NCBI GenBank assembly: GCA_963730325.1
Contig: CAVSRC010000019.1
Location: forward strand, 496,001-560,000
Origin: CAVSRC01 sp963730325
GTDB taxonomy: Bacteria > Pseudomonadota > Alphaproteobacteria > Rhizobiales > Kaistiaceae
Direction: 5' to 3'
DNA length: 64,000 nucleotides
The position numbers and the translations under genes were made by a program. Shown in pieces: positions 16,123 through 24,223 of the stretch. The notes beneath the pieces were generated by a model that ran no database searches, was not told the DNA's origin, and saw nothing but the letters and a program-made list of their open reading frames with translations. How positions within the stretch are numbered: the stretch's first letter is position 1; the number at the start of each line of letters is the position of its first letter.

Positions 16123-17484
16123 ATGGTTACGCCGATCGTCATGCCGAAGTTCGGTCAGATGACCGAAGACAGCGCCATCGTCGAATGGCTGAAGCACGAG
16201 GGCGACCCGGTCGCCAAGGGCGACGTGCTGTTCCTGGCCGAGACCGACAAGTCGGTGATGGAGGTCGAGAGCTTCAACGCCGGCACGCTGCTCAAGATCG
16301 TGGTCGACGTCGGCACCAGCGTTCCGGTGCAGAGCGTCGTCGGCTATCTCGGCGACAAGGGCGAGGCGGTTCCGGCGACCCCGGCGCCGGCTGCCGCCGC
16401 CAAGCCCGCCTCCCCGGCCGCCGCCAAGCCCGCCACCCCGGCGCCCGCCAGGTCCGCCCAGCCAGCCGCGCCCGCCGCCGCGTCCCAGGCGGCCGCACCG
16501 CCACCTGCCGCCGTCGCCGCGCCGCCTCAGCCGGCCGCGCCGGCGCTCTTCCGCATCAGTCCGCGGGCGGCGGCGCTCGCCAGGAAGCGCGTCATCGACC
16601 CGCACGCCATCGCCGGCAGCGGCCCCGAGGGGCGCATCGTCGAAAAGGACGTCACGGCCTATCTGGCGGAGCACGACTACGACAGCCTGCGGGTCAGCCC
16701 GGCGGCCAGGGCGCTGGCGGCCAAAGAGGGCCTCGATCTGCTGACCCTGCGCGCCGACAACGGCGGCAAGCGCATCGCGGTCGCCGACGTCGAGCGCGCC
16801 ATCGCCGAGAAGCCGGTGCCGCTCTCCAAGATGCGCCAGGTCATCGCCCAGCGCCTCAGCCAGAGCGTCGTCACCGCGCCGCACTTCTACGTGACGGCCG
16901 AGGTCGACATGAGCACGGTGCTGGCGGCACGGGAGCGGGCCAAGGCCGCCGGCCAGCGCCTGACCGTCACCGACTTCATCGCGCTGGCCGCGGTGCTGGC
17001 GCTCAAGGCGTTCCCGGCGGTCAACAGCGCCACCGACGGCAAGACCGTGCGCTGGCACAGCCGCGTCCATCTCGGCATCGCGGTCAGCCTCGACCAGGGG
17101 CTGGTGGTGCCGGTCGTCCGCGACGCCGACGAGATGACGCTGGCCGAACTCAGCGAGCGCGCCAGGGAGCTGGTCGACAAGGCGCGCGCCGGCGGCCTCG
17201 CCCCCGACGAGATGAGCGGCTCGACCTTCTCGATCTCGAACATGGGCATGCTCGACGTCGAGAACTTCACCGCGATCATCAATCCCGGCGAATCGGCGAT
17301 CCTGGCGGTGTCGAGCACGATCCGGAAGCCGGTCGCGCAGGGCGACGATATCGTGCTCAGGCCGATGATGAAGATGACGCTGTCGTCCGACCATCGCCTG
17401 GTCGACGGCGCCACGGCGGCGCGCTTCGTCAACGCCATCAAGTCGAAACTCGAGGATGAGGCCCTATGGAGCGCTTTGACGTAG
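16123..17484 (+). CDS. Dihydrolipoamide acyltransferase (E2) of the sugar-locus complex
   Basis: This E2 core protein (453 residues) accepts the acyl group on a lipoyl arm and passes it to CoA. The lipoyl domain has the target Lys at about residue 43 in AETDKSVMEVES. An Ala/Pro-rich linker (about 85 to 140) follows, then two subunit-binding-like segments in tandem, ISPRAAALARKR (from about 144) and VSPAARALAAKEGLD (from about 188); one such domain is usual. The catalytic domain ends with SSDHRLVDGATAARF, containing the active-site His. It starts 11 bp after E1 and overlaps E3 by 19 bp, so the three are one operon. Confidence 0.92.
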   Translation: MVTPIVMPKFGQMTEDSAIVEWLKHEGDPVAKGDVLFLAETDKSVMEVESFNAGTLLKIVVDVGTSVPVQSVVGYLGDKGEAVPATPAPAAAAKPASPAAAKPATPAPARSAQPAAPAAASQAAAPPPAAVAAPPQPAAPALFRISPRAAALARKRVIDPHAIAGSGPEGRIVEKDVTAYLAEHDYDSLRVSPAARALAAKEGLDLLTLRADNGGKRIAVADVERAIAEKPVPLSKMRQVIAQRLSQSVVTAPHFYVTAEVDMSTVLAARERAKAAGQRLTVTDFIALAAVLALKAFPAVNSATDGKTVRWHSRVHLGIAVSLDQGLVVPVVRDADEMTLAELSERARELVDKARAGGLAPDEMSGSTFSISNMGMLDVENFTAIINPGESAILAVSSTIRKPVAQGDDIVLRPMMKMTLSSDHRLVDGATAARFVNAIKSKLEDEALWSALT

Positions 17485-18848
17485 TCGTCATCGGCGCCGG
17501 CCCAGGCGGCTATCCCGCCGCCATCCGCGCCGCGCAGCTCGGCGCCTCGGTCGCCGTCGTCGAGCGCGACCGCTTCGGCGGAACCTGCCTGAACTACGGC
17601 TGTATCCCGACCAAGGCCCTGATCGCCTCGGCCGAAGCGTTCTCCCAAATCCGCGACGCCAAGGCGTTCGGCATCTCGGTCGAGGGCGCGACCTTCGACT
17701 ACGCCGCGATGGTCGGCCGCAAGGACAAGGTGGTCAACCAGCTGAGCGGCGGGGTCGAGCAGCTCCTGACCGCCAACGGCGTCAAGCAGTTCGCCGGAAC
17801 GGCGTCGTTCAGGAACCGCGAGACGATCGCGATCGCGGGCGGGCCGACGATCGGCGCGAAGAAGGTCATCATCGCCACCGGCTCGACCTCGGCGACGCCG
17901 GACTTCATCCCAAACCACGAGCGCGTCGTCGAAAGCCGCGCCTTCCTGGCCCGCGACCGGTTGCCGGAGAGCATGATCGTGCTCGGCGGCGGCTTCATCG
18001 GCTGCGAGATCGCCGCGATGGCGGCGGCGCTCGGCGTCAAGGTGACGATCGTCGAGCTGCTCGACGACATCCTCATGCTGCTCGATGGCGACCTGCGCGG
18101 CCAGGTGCGCACGCATATGGAGAAGACGCTCGGCGTGCGCGTGCTGACCGGCAACCCGCTCGGCGAGATTCATGCCGACGGCAAGGGGGTGAGCGGCGTG
18201 GTTGCCGGCGAAACGCTCACGGCCGAACTGCTGCTCAACGCGGTCGGCCGGCGGCCGGTGACCGACGGCCTCAACCTCGCTGCCGCGGGGCTCTCGACCG
18301 ACGAGCGCGGCTTCATCGCAGCCGACGACTATTGCCGCACCAGGGTGGCGACGATCTTCGCCATCGGCGACGTCACCGGCAAGACCCAGCTCGCCCATTA
18401 CGCCACCGCGCAGGGGCTGGCCGCCGCCGAGACGGCGGTCTCGGGCAGGCCGGTCCGCCATTCGACGCTGGTGCCCAACGTCATCTTCACGTCCCCCGAG
18501 GTCGCCACCGTGGGCCTCAGCGAAGCCGAGGCAGCGGCGGCAGGGCGCGCGGTCAGGACCGGCAAGTTCCGCTTCGCCGGCCTCGGCAAGGGACTGGCGG
18601 CGGGCGATACGACCGGCTTCGTCAAGTGGATCGCCGACGCCGAAACCGACCAGCTCATCGGCGCCGCCGCCGTCGGCCCGCATGCCACCGAGCTGATCGC
18701 CACCGCGACCACGGCGATCGGCGCCGAGTTCACCGCACGCGAGCTCGGCACCACCATCGTCGCCCATCCCACCTTCGCCGAAGCCTGGATGGAGGCCGCC
18801 CACGCCCTCCACGGCGAAAGCATCCACGCGCCGCCAAGAAGGCGCTGA
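17466..18848 (+). CDS. lpdA: Dihydrolipoyl dehydrogenase (E3)
   Basis: This flavoprotein (460 residues) reoxidises the dihydrolipoyl arm of E2 with NAD+. The FAD motif VVIGAGPGGYPAAI lies at the N-terminus, and the redox-active disulfide is C41/C46 in GGTCLNYGCIPTK. The NAD-binding strand is MIVLGGGFIGCEIAAMA. The dimer-interface domain ends with HPTFAEAWMEAAHALHGE, which carries the catalytic His-Glu. The gene overlaps the end of the E2 gene by 19 bp. It is a dedicated E3; a second, housekeeping lpdA would be expected elsewhere in the genome. Confidence 0.94.
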   Translation: MERFDVVVIGAGPGGYPAAIRAAQLGASVAVVERDRFGGTCLNYGCIPTKALIASAEAFSQIRDAKAFGISVEGATFDYAAMVGRKDKVVNQLSGGVEQLLTANGVKQFAGTASFRNRETIAIAGGPTIGAKKVIIATGSTSATPDFIPNHERVVESRAFLARDRLPESMIVLGGGFIGCEIAAMAAALGVKVTIVELLDDILMLLDGDLRGQVRTHMEKTLGVRVLTGNPLGEIHADGKGVSGVVAGETLTAELLLNAVGRRPVTDGLNLAAAGLSTDERGFIAADDYCRTRVATIFAIGDVTGKTQLAHYATAQGLAAAETAVSGRPVRHSTLVPNVIFTSPEVATVGLSEAEAAAAGRAVRTGKFRFAGLGKGLAAGDTTGFVKWIADAETDQLIGAAAVGPHATELIATATTAIGAEFTARELGTTIVAHPTFAEAWMEAAHALHGESIHAPPRRR

Positions 18849-18949
18849 CAAACCGGCGACAGCGCCATGATGGCCGCCGGCACGAGAATTGAGCCCACCA
18901 CATGTGGGTGCCGTTTTGGAGAGGACGCGCAGTCGCGTTTGACAGGGCG

Positions 18950-20251
18950 ATGAACCGCATTGACGAGCTCGAGCGCCAACTCGACGAATTCGACCCTGCC
19001 CGCCGTAGCGAGGCGCTGCAGCTCCTGTGGCGTGACGCCCAGTCGGGCGCGATCGCGCTGCCGGCACCGGGCGGCGACGTCAATCTCCACGCCCACACGT
19101 TCTATTCCTACAACGCCTACGGCTATTCGCCGTCGAAATTCGCCTGGCTGGCGCGCAAGACGGGGCTGGCGGCGGCGGGCATCGTCGATTTCGACGTTCT
19201 CGACGGCGTCGAGGAATTCCTCGAAGCGGGACGGCTGATCGGGCTGCGCACCTGTGCCAGCCTGGAATCGCGCACCTTCGTGCCGGAATTCGCGGCGCTC
19301 GAGATCAACTCGCCGGGCGAGCCGGGCATCGCCTACAATATGGGCGTCGGCTTCGCGCGCGCCGTGTCGCACCCGTTCCTCGCGGACATGCGCGCCGCCG
19401 CGGAGAAGCGGACGCGCGGCGTGATGGAGCGCGTCAACGCCTATCTCGACCCGCTCTGCCTCGACTTCGACCGCGACGTGGCGCCGCTGACGCCGAACGG
19501 CAACGCGACCGAGCGCCATCTCTGCGAGGCCTATGAGCGCAAGGCGACCGAGGTCTTCGCCGACCCGATACGCCGCGCCGCCTTCTGGACCGAACGGATC
19601 GGCGCCGCGCCGGCCGATGGCGCCAAGCTGCAAGGGCTGATCCGCGCGAAGACGATGAAGAAAGGCGGCGTCGGCTATGTCGCGCCCGACCGGGGATCCT
19701 TCCCCGAGATCGCCAAGATGAATCGCTTCGTTGCCGAGGCCGGCGCCATTCCGACGGTTGCCTGGCTCGACGGCATGAGCGCCGGCGAGCAGCGGATGGA
19801 GGAATTCGTCGACATCGCGATCGCATCGGGCGCGGCGGCTCTGAACGTCATCCCCGATCGCAACTACACGCCGCAGCAGCCCGACGACAAGGCCAGGAAC
19901 CTCTACGAGGTGATCGCGCTGGCCGAGCGGCGCGGCTTCCCGGTGGTCGCCGGCACCGAGATGAACGCGCCGGGACAGAAATTCGTCGACGCGTTCGACT
20001 CCGCCGAACTGAAGCCGCTGGCGCCCGTCTTCCTGCGCAGCGCCTATATCATCTTCGCCCACACCGTGCTCCAGCGCGCACTCGGGCTCGGCTATCTCAG
20101 CCCGTGGGCCGCGGCGAGCTTCGCTTCGGTCGCGGCGAAGAACGAATTCTTCGCTGCGCTTGGCCGCGCCTTTCAGCCGGGCGACGAAAAGAAGCTCGCC
20201 ACAATCGACGCCGCGGCGTCGCCGCAGCAAATCCTCGCAAGCCTGGAGTAA
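18950..20251 (+). CDS. PHP-domain metal-dependent hydrolase-like protein
   Basis: This is a 433-residue protein. VNLHAHTFYSYNAYGYSPSK near residue 45 is the HxH motif of the polymerase-and-histidinol-phosphatase (PHP) superfamily, followed by AGIVDFDVLDGVEEF and a metal-ligand-like Glu in CASLESRTF. The middle part (about 150 to 250) is longer than in HisK-type phosphatases. VAGTEMNAPGQKFVD near the C-terminus looks like a further metal/substrate site. The start at 18950 (MNRIDELERQLDEF) follows ACAGGGCG; the frame is open to 18902. Lying between E3 and the SorE-like gene, with short gaps, it is clearly part of the sugar operon. It may hydrolyse a phosphate or lactone, or isomerise an intermediate; its exact reaction is unknown. 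Confidence 0.8.
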   Translation: MNRIDELERQLDEFDPARRSEALQLLWRDAQSGAIALPAPGGDVNLHAHTFYSYNAYGYSPSKFAWLARKTGLAAAGIVDFDVLDGVEEFLEAGRLIGLRTCASLESRTFVPEFAALEINSPGEPGIAYNMGVGFARAVSHPFLADMRAAAEKRTRGVMERVNAYLDPLCLDFDRDVAPLTPNGNATERHLCEAYERKATEVFADPIRRAAFWTERIGAAPADGAKLQGLIRAKTMKKGGVGYVAPDRGSFPEIAKMNRFVAEAGAIPTVAWLDGMSAGEQRMEEFVDIAIASGAAALNVIPDRNYTPQQPDDKARNLYEVIALAERRGFPVVAGTEMNAPGQKFVDAFDSAELKPLAPVFLRSAYIIFAHTVLQRALGLGYLSPWAAASFASVAAKNEFFAALGRAFQPGDEKKLATIDAAASPQQILASLE

Positions 20252-20260
20252 GAGCCCGCC

Positions 20261-21865
20261 ATGAACGACATCCCGAACACGGAGCGCGCCGTCCAGCTGG
20301 TCGGCCCCGACAAGCTCGAACTCAACCCCGCCAAGCCGGTCGCCAGTCCCGGCCCGCATCAGGTGCTCGCCAAGGTCGAGGCGATCGGCCTGTGCTTCTC
20401 CGATCTCAAATTGCTCAAGCAGTTCTCGGAGCACAGCCGCAAGTCGGGCGTGCTCAAGGGCGTGGCGCCGCAGGACTTGGCCGGGATGCCGAACTACGTT
20501 CCCGGCGACGCGCCGACGGTTCCCGGCCACGAAGCGGTGGTGCGCATCGCCAAGATCGGCGAAGGCGTCGATCGCTACAAGCTCGGGGAGCGCTTCATCG
20601 TCGAGACCGATTATCGCTGGCTTCCGACCGACAAGTCGAACGCAGCATTCGGCTACAACTTCGAGGGCGGGCTGCAGGAGTACGTGCTGTTCGACGAGCG
20701 GGTCATCACCTCGCCGGAAGGCGAGTCGATGCTGATCCCGGCGCCCGAGGATTTTTCGGCCTCGGCGCTCGCTTTGGTCGAGCCGTGGGCCTGCGTTGAA
20801 CGCGCCTATGTCGAGGTTCAGCGGCGCTCGCTCAAACCGGGCGGCCGGCTGCTGGTGGTTGGCGACGCGCCGGTCGATCGCGGTGTCGTCGACAAGCTGC
20901 CGGGAAAGGCCGGCACGGTCACTTTCGCCGAGGGCAAGGCCGTCGCCGAGCAGCCCGATGCGAGCTTCGACGACGTGGTCTATTTCGGCGCCGACGCGGC
21001 CGTGGCGGAGCAACTCTTCCCCAAGGTCGCGCCCAGCGGCCTTCTCGTGATCGTGCAGGGCGGCAAGAAATTCGGCCGCCCGGTCGAGACCCAGGTCGGT
21101 CGCGTCCACTATGGCGGCATCCGCGTTGTCGGGACCACCGGCGCCGATCCGGCGGCGGCCTATTCCGCCATTCCGGCCACCGCCGAGGTCCGCCCCGGCG
21201 ACAAGATCAACATCGTCGGTGCCGCCGGCCCGATGGGGACGATGCACGTCATCCGCGTCTTGTGTCAGGGTGTGCCGGACATCACGGTCCATGGCGGCGA
21301 CCTCAACGACGAGCGTCTCGCCGGGCTGGGCAGGCTCGCCGCACCGCTGGCGGAGACCAACCACGTCACCTATCGCAGCTACAACCCGTCGCAGGGTGAT
21401 CCTGGCGAAGCGTTCGACTACATCGTGCTGATGGTGCCCGTGCCGGCGTTGACGGCGCAAGCCGTCACGGCCTCGGCGCCGAAAGGGATCATCAACATCT
21501 TCGCCGGCATTCCCGCCGACAAGACTGCGCTCGTCGATCTCGACGCCTATATCGCCAAGCAGCTCTATTTCATCGGCACCAGCGGCTCGTTGCTGCAGGA
21601 CATGCAGCAGGTGCTTGCCAAGGTCGCCGCGCACCAACTCGACACCAATCTTTCGGTCGCCGCGGTGGCCGGCTTCGAGGGCGCCATCGACGGCATTCGC
21701 GCCGTCGAGAAGAACCTGGTGCCCGGCAAGATCGTCGTCTATCCCGCGTGCCGTGGTCTCCCGCTGACGCCGCTTTCCGAGCTCGGCGGCGACGCCAAGC
21801 TCGAAGACGGGCATTGGAATACAGAGGCCGAAGCGGCACTGCTGAAGAGGTTCGCCAAGCCATGA
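20261..21865 (+). CDS. SorE-like zinc alcohol dehydrogenase with duplicated Rossmann unit
   Basis: This is a medium-chain dehydrogenase of 534 residues, clearly longer than the roughly 350 to 410 usual. The GroES-like part (1 to about 180) has LCFSDLK, with a Cys at a zinc-ligand position, and VPGHEAVV. Two Rossmann-like units follow: about 195 to 300 (GGRLLVVGDAP ... FDDVVYFGADAAVAEQL ... IRVVGTTG) and about 313 to 445 (GDKINIVGAAGPMGTMH ... FDYIVLMVPVPALTAQAV ... LYFIGTSG). The end, GLPLTPLSEL ... TEAEAALLKRF, resembles L-sorbose-1-phosphate reductase SorE of Klebsiella, as recalled. It sits 9 bp after the PHP gene and overlaps the SrlD-like SDR by 4 bp. A ketose-phosphate/polyol-phosphate interconversion is the likely reaction. 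Confidence 0.82.
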   Translation: MNDIPNTERAVQLVGPDKLELNPAKPVASPGPHQVLAKVEAIGLCFSDLKLLKQFSEHSRKSGVLKGVAPQDLAGMPNYVPGDAPTVPGHEAVVRIAKIGEGVDRYKLGERFIVETDYRWLPTDKSNAAFGYNFEGGLQEYVLFDERVITSPEGESMLIPAPEDFSASALALVEPWACVERAYVEVQRRSLKPGGRLLVVGDAPVDRGVVDKLPGKAGTVTFAEGKAVAEQPDASFDDVVYFGADAAVAEQLFPKVAPSGLLVIVQGGKKFGRPVETQVGRVHYGGIRVVGTTGADPAAAYSAIPATAEVRPGDKINIVGAAGPMGTMHVIRVLCQGVPDITVHGGDLNDERLAGLGRLAAPLAETNHVTYRSYNPSQGDPGEAFDYIVLMVPVPALTAQAVTASAPKGIINIFAGIPADKTALVDLDAYIAKQLYFIGTSGSLLQDMQQVLAKVAAHQLDTNLSVAAVAGFEGAIDGIRAVEKNLVPGKIVVYPACRGLPLTPLSELGGDAKLEDGHWNTEAEAALLKRFAKP

Positions 21866-22674
21866 CCACGACGCTTGCCGGCAAGGTCGCCATCGTCACC
21901 GGCGGTGCGCAGGGGCTCGGCCGGGCGATCTCCGAACGGCTGGCCAACGAAGGCTGCGCCGTCGTCGTTGCCGACGTCAACGAGGCCGGCGCAAGGGAGG
22001 CCGCCGAGGCGATCGCCGCGGCGACATCGGCCCGCGTCGTCGGCGTCAAGGTCGACGTCACCAGCGAAGCCGAGGTCGAGGCGCTGTTCGTCGACGCCGA
22101 GCGCGATTTCGGCCGCGTCGACGTGGTCGTTTCCAACGCAGCGATCCTGATCGCCGCACCGATCGCCGAAGCCGACGCCGAGAAGTGGCGGGCGGTGATG
22201 ACGGTCAACCTGTTCGGCTATTTCCTGGTCACCAAGCACGCCTGCCGCGTGATGCAGAAGCAGCGTTCCGGCTCGATCATCAACATCAACTCCAAGTCGG
22301 GGAAGAAGGGCAGCGCCGCCAATTCGGCCTATGCCGCGAGCAAATTCGGCAGCATCGGCCACACCCAGAGCGTCGCCCTGGAGATGGCCAAGTACAATGT
22401 GCGCTGCAACGCGATCTGCCCCGGCAACCTGCTCGATTCGCCGCTGTGGACCGACCCCGACAAGGGCCTGTTCGTGCAATATCTCAACGCCGGCAAGGTG
22501 CCCGGAGCGGAGACCGTCGACGACGTGCGCAAGTCCTATGTCGACCAGGTGCCGATGAAGCGCGGCTGCAGCTATGACGACATTTGCAACGCCGTGACGT
22601 TCCTGGCGTCCGACGCCTCGTCCTACATCACCGGCGTCGCCCTCAGCGTCACCGGCGGACAGGAGATGAACTGA
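21862..22674 (+). CDS. SrlD-like SDR (sorbitol-6-phosphate 2-dehydrogenase family)
   Basis: This is a 270-residue short-chain dehydrogenase. The cofactor motif is TGGAQGLG, and NSKSGKKGSAANSAYAASKFG carries the catalytic Ser, Tyr and Lys. NSKSGK, the KFG after the catalytic Lys, DQVPMKRGCSYDDICN and SVTGGQEM at the C-terminus are signatures of glucitol-6-phosphate dehydrogenase SrlD/SorD rather than of generic SDRs. It overlaps the SorE-like gene (ATGA). In the Klebsiella sorbose pathway SorE and SorD act in sequence (ketose-1-P to polyol-P to a second ketose-P); this pair probably does the same with a fuculose- or ribulose-type substrate. Confidence 0.87.
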   Translation: MTTTLAGKVAIVTGGAQGLGRAISERLANEGCAVVVADVNEAGAREAAEAIAAATSARVVGVKVDVTSEAEVEALFVDAERDFGRVDVVVSNAAILIAAPIAEADAEKWRAVMTVNLFGYFLVTKHACRVMQKQRSGSIININSKSGKKGSAANSAYAASKFGSIGHTQSVALEMAKYNVRCNAICPGNLLDSPLWTDPDKGLFVQYLNAGKVPGAETVDDVRKSYVDQVPMKRGCSYDDICNAVTFLASDASSYITGVALSVTGGQEMN

Positions 22675-22734
22675 CGAAAGCATCGCGTGGACCGTGCGGT
22701 TTCGATGGTTGCCGCGATGGCTGGATGGATTGAA

Positions 22735-24132
22735 ATGGAAGGAAACGCTCCGCGCGGTATTGCCGTCGTCGACATCGGCGCGACCAACAGCAAGGTCGTC
22801 GTCTTCGACGCGGCACTGAACGAGGTCGACCGGCTCACCACCGAGACCGTCCACCGCGAGGGGCCCCCTTACAAGCACATCGACGACAAGCGCATCGTCG
22901 CCTTCGCTGCCGAGGCGATCGGCACGCTCGACCGCGCGCTGCCGGTCGATGTGATCGTCGTCAGCGCATTCGGCTCGACACTCGGTTGCGTCGATGGCGC
23001 CGGCGAGCTCGCGACGCCGGTGATGGACTATCTGTCCGAGCCTCCGGCGGCGATCGCCGAAGGCTATGCCGGGATCGCGCCGCCCTTCGCCGAGACCTTC
23101 TGCAACACCTGGCCGGCGGCCCTCTCGCTCGGCCGGCAGCTCTACTGGCTCGAGACCGCGTTTCCCGAGGCGTTCCAGCGGATCGCGACGATCATGACCT
23201 GGAGCCAGTACCTCGCCTTCCGTCTTGGCGGCCGCCCGACCATCGAGATCACGGCGCTCGGCGCCTTCAGCCAGCTTCTCGATGTGCAGAACGGCGCCCT
23301 CTCGTCGGTGACCCGACAGCGCGGCTGGGCGCCGCGCTTCGCGCCGCTGACACGTGCCTGGGACGACATCGGCGAATTGAAACCTGCGCTCCGCCCGGCG
23401 GGTTTCCGCGGGCGCGGCCGCATTCTCTGCGGCGTCCACGATTCCGACGCAAACTATCTGCGCTACCTCGCCGGTGGCTTCAGCGCGCTGGCGTTGCTAT
23501 CGACCGGCACATTCATCATCGGCTTCGAGAGCCAGGCGGACATCACCCGGCTCGATCCCGAGCGCAACACCTTTTCCTTCACCGACGTATTCGGGCGGCC
23601 GATCGGCTGCTGCGGCTTCTTCGGCGGCGGTGAGTTCGACAAACTGCTCGCCGGCGCGCCGCCGGCCGCGGCCTCCGCGGCGGTGGTCGAAGCGCTCATC
23701 GCACGGTCGATCTTCGCCCTGCCCTCGTTCAGCGACACCGGCGGGCCGGTCGCCAACAGCGGCGATCGCGGCCGCATCGAGGGCGCACTGGGAGATTCGC
23801 CGGCCGAGCGCGCCTCGCTGGCGACGCTCTACACCGCCCTGATGGCGGCGGAGGCGCTCGACGCGGTCGAGTCGCGCTCGCCAATCGTCGTCGACGGCCC
23901 ATTTGCCCGCAACGACCTCTTCTGCGGGCTTCTGGCGGCGCTCCGGCCCGACCAGCCGGTGTCGTCATCGCCGTTCCAGGAAGGCACGGCCACGGGCGCC
24001 GCCGCGCTGGCGCTGATGGATGCGGCCGGCAATCCGCCGCGGCTGGAGATCGCGCTGAAGGCGCACGCGCCCCTGCAATTGCCCGATTTGCCGCGCTATC
24101 ACGCCACCTGGCGGGCGAAGGCGGGGGCCTAA
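22735..24132 (+). CDS. FGGY-family carbohydrate kinase (fuculokinase-like)
   Basis: This is an ATP-dependent sugar kinase of the actin-like FGGY fold. The N-terminal phosphate loop is VVDIGATNSKVVVFD, the catalytic Asp region is GVHDSDANYLRYLAG, and the C-terminal adenosine loop is FQEGTATGAAALA. The likely start is the ATG at 22735 (465 residues); a GTG at 22687 and two ATGs between are alternatives. It follows the SrlD-like SDR by about 60 bp. Lying in a fucI locus it most likely phosphorylates L-fuculose, D-ribulose or a similar ketose. The family is divergent from FucK and RhaB, so phosphorylation at C1 is inference. Confidence 0.85.
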   Translation: MEGNAPRGIAVVDIGATNSKVVVFDAALNEVDRLTTETVHREGPPYKHIDDKRIVAFAAEAIGTLDRALPVDVIVVSAFGSTLGCVDGAGELATPVMDYLSEPPAAIAEGYAGIAPPFAETFCNTWPAALSLGRQLYWLETAFPEAFQRIATIMTWSQYLAFRLGGRPTIEITALGAFSQLLDVQNGALSSVTRQRGWAPRFAPLTRAWDDIGELKPALRPAGFRGRGRILCGVHDSDANYLRYLAGGFSALALLSTGTFIIGFESQADITRLDPERNTFSFTDVFGRPIGCCGFFGGGEFDKLLAGAPPAAASAAVVEALIARSIFALPSFSDTGGPVANSGDRGRIEGALGDSPAERASLATLYTALMAAEALDAVESRSPIVVDGPFARNDLFCGLLAALRPDQPVSSSPFQEGTATGAAALALMDAAGNPPRLEIALKAHAPLQLPDLPRYHATWRAKAGA

Positions 24133-24223
24133 GCCGCCTCTCCCGGGGGGGCCTGACGCTTGCGCTCCCACCACCGAGCGCTACTTGTCCGGCTTCATGC
24201 GGCTATCCACACAGGGGGACACC

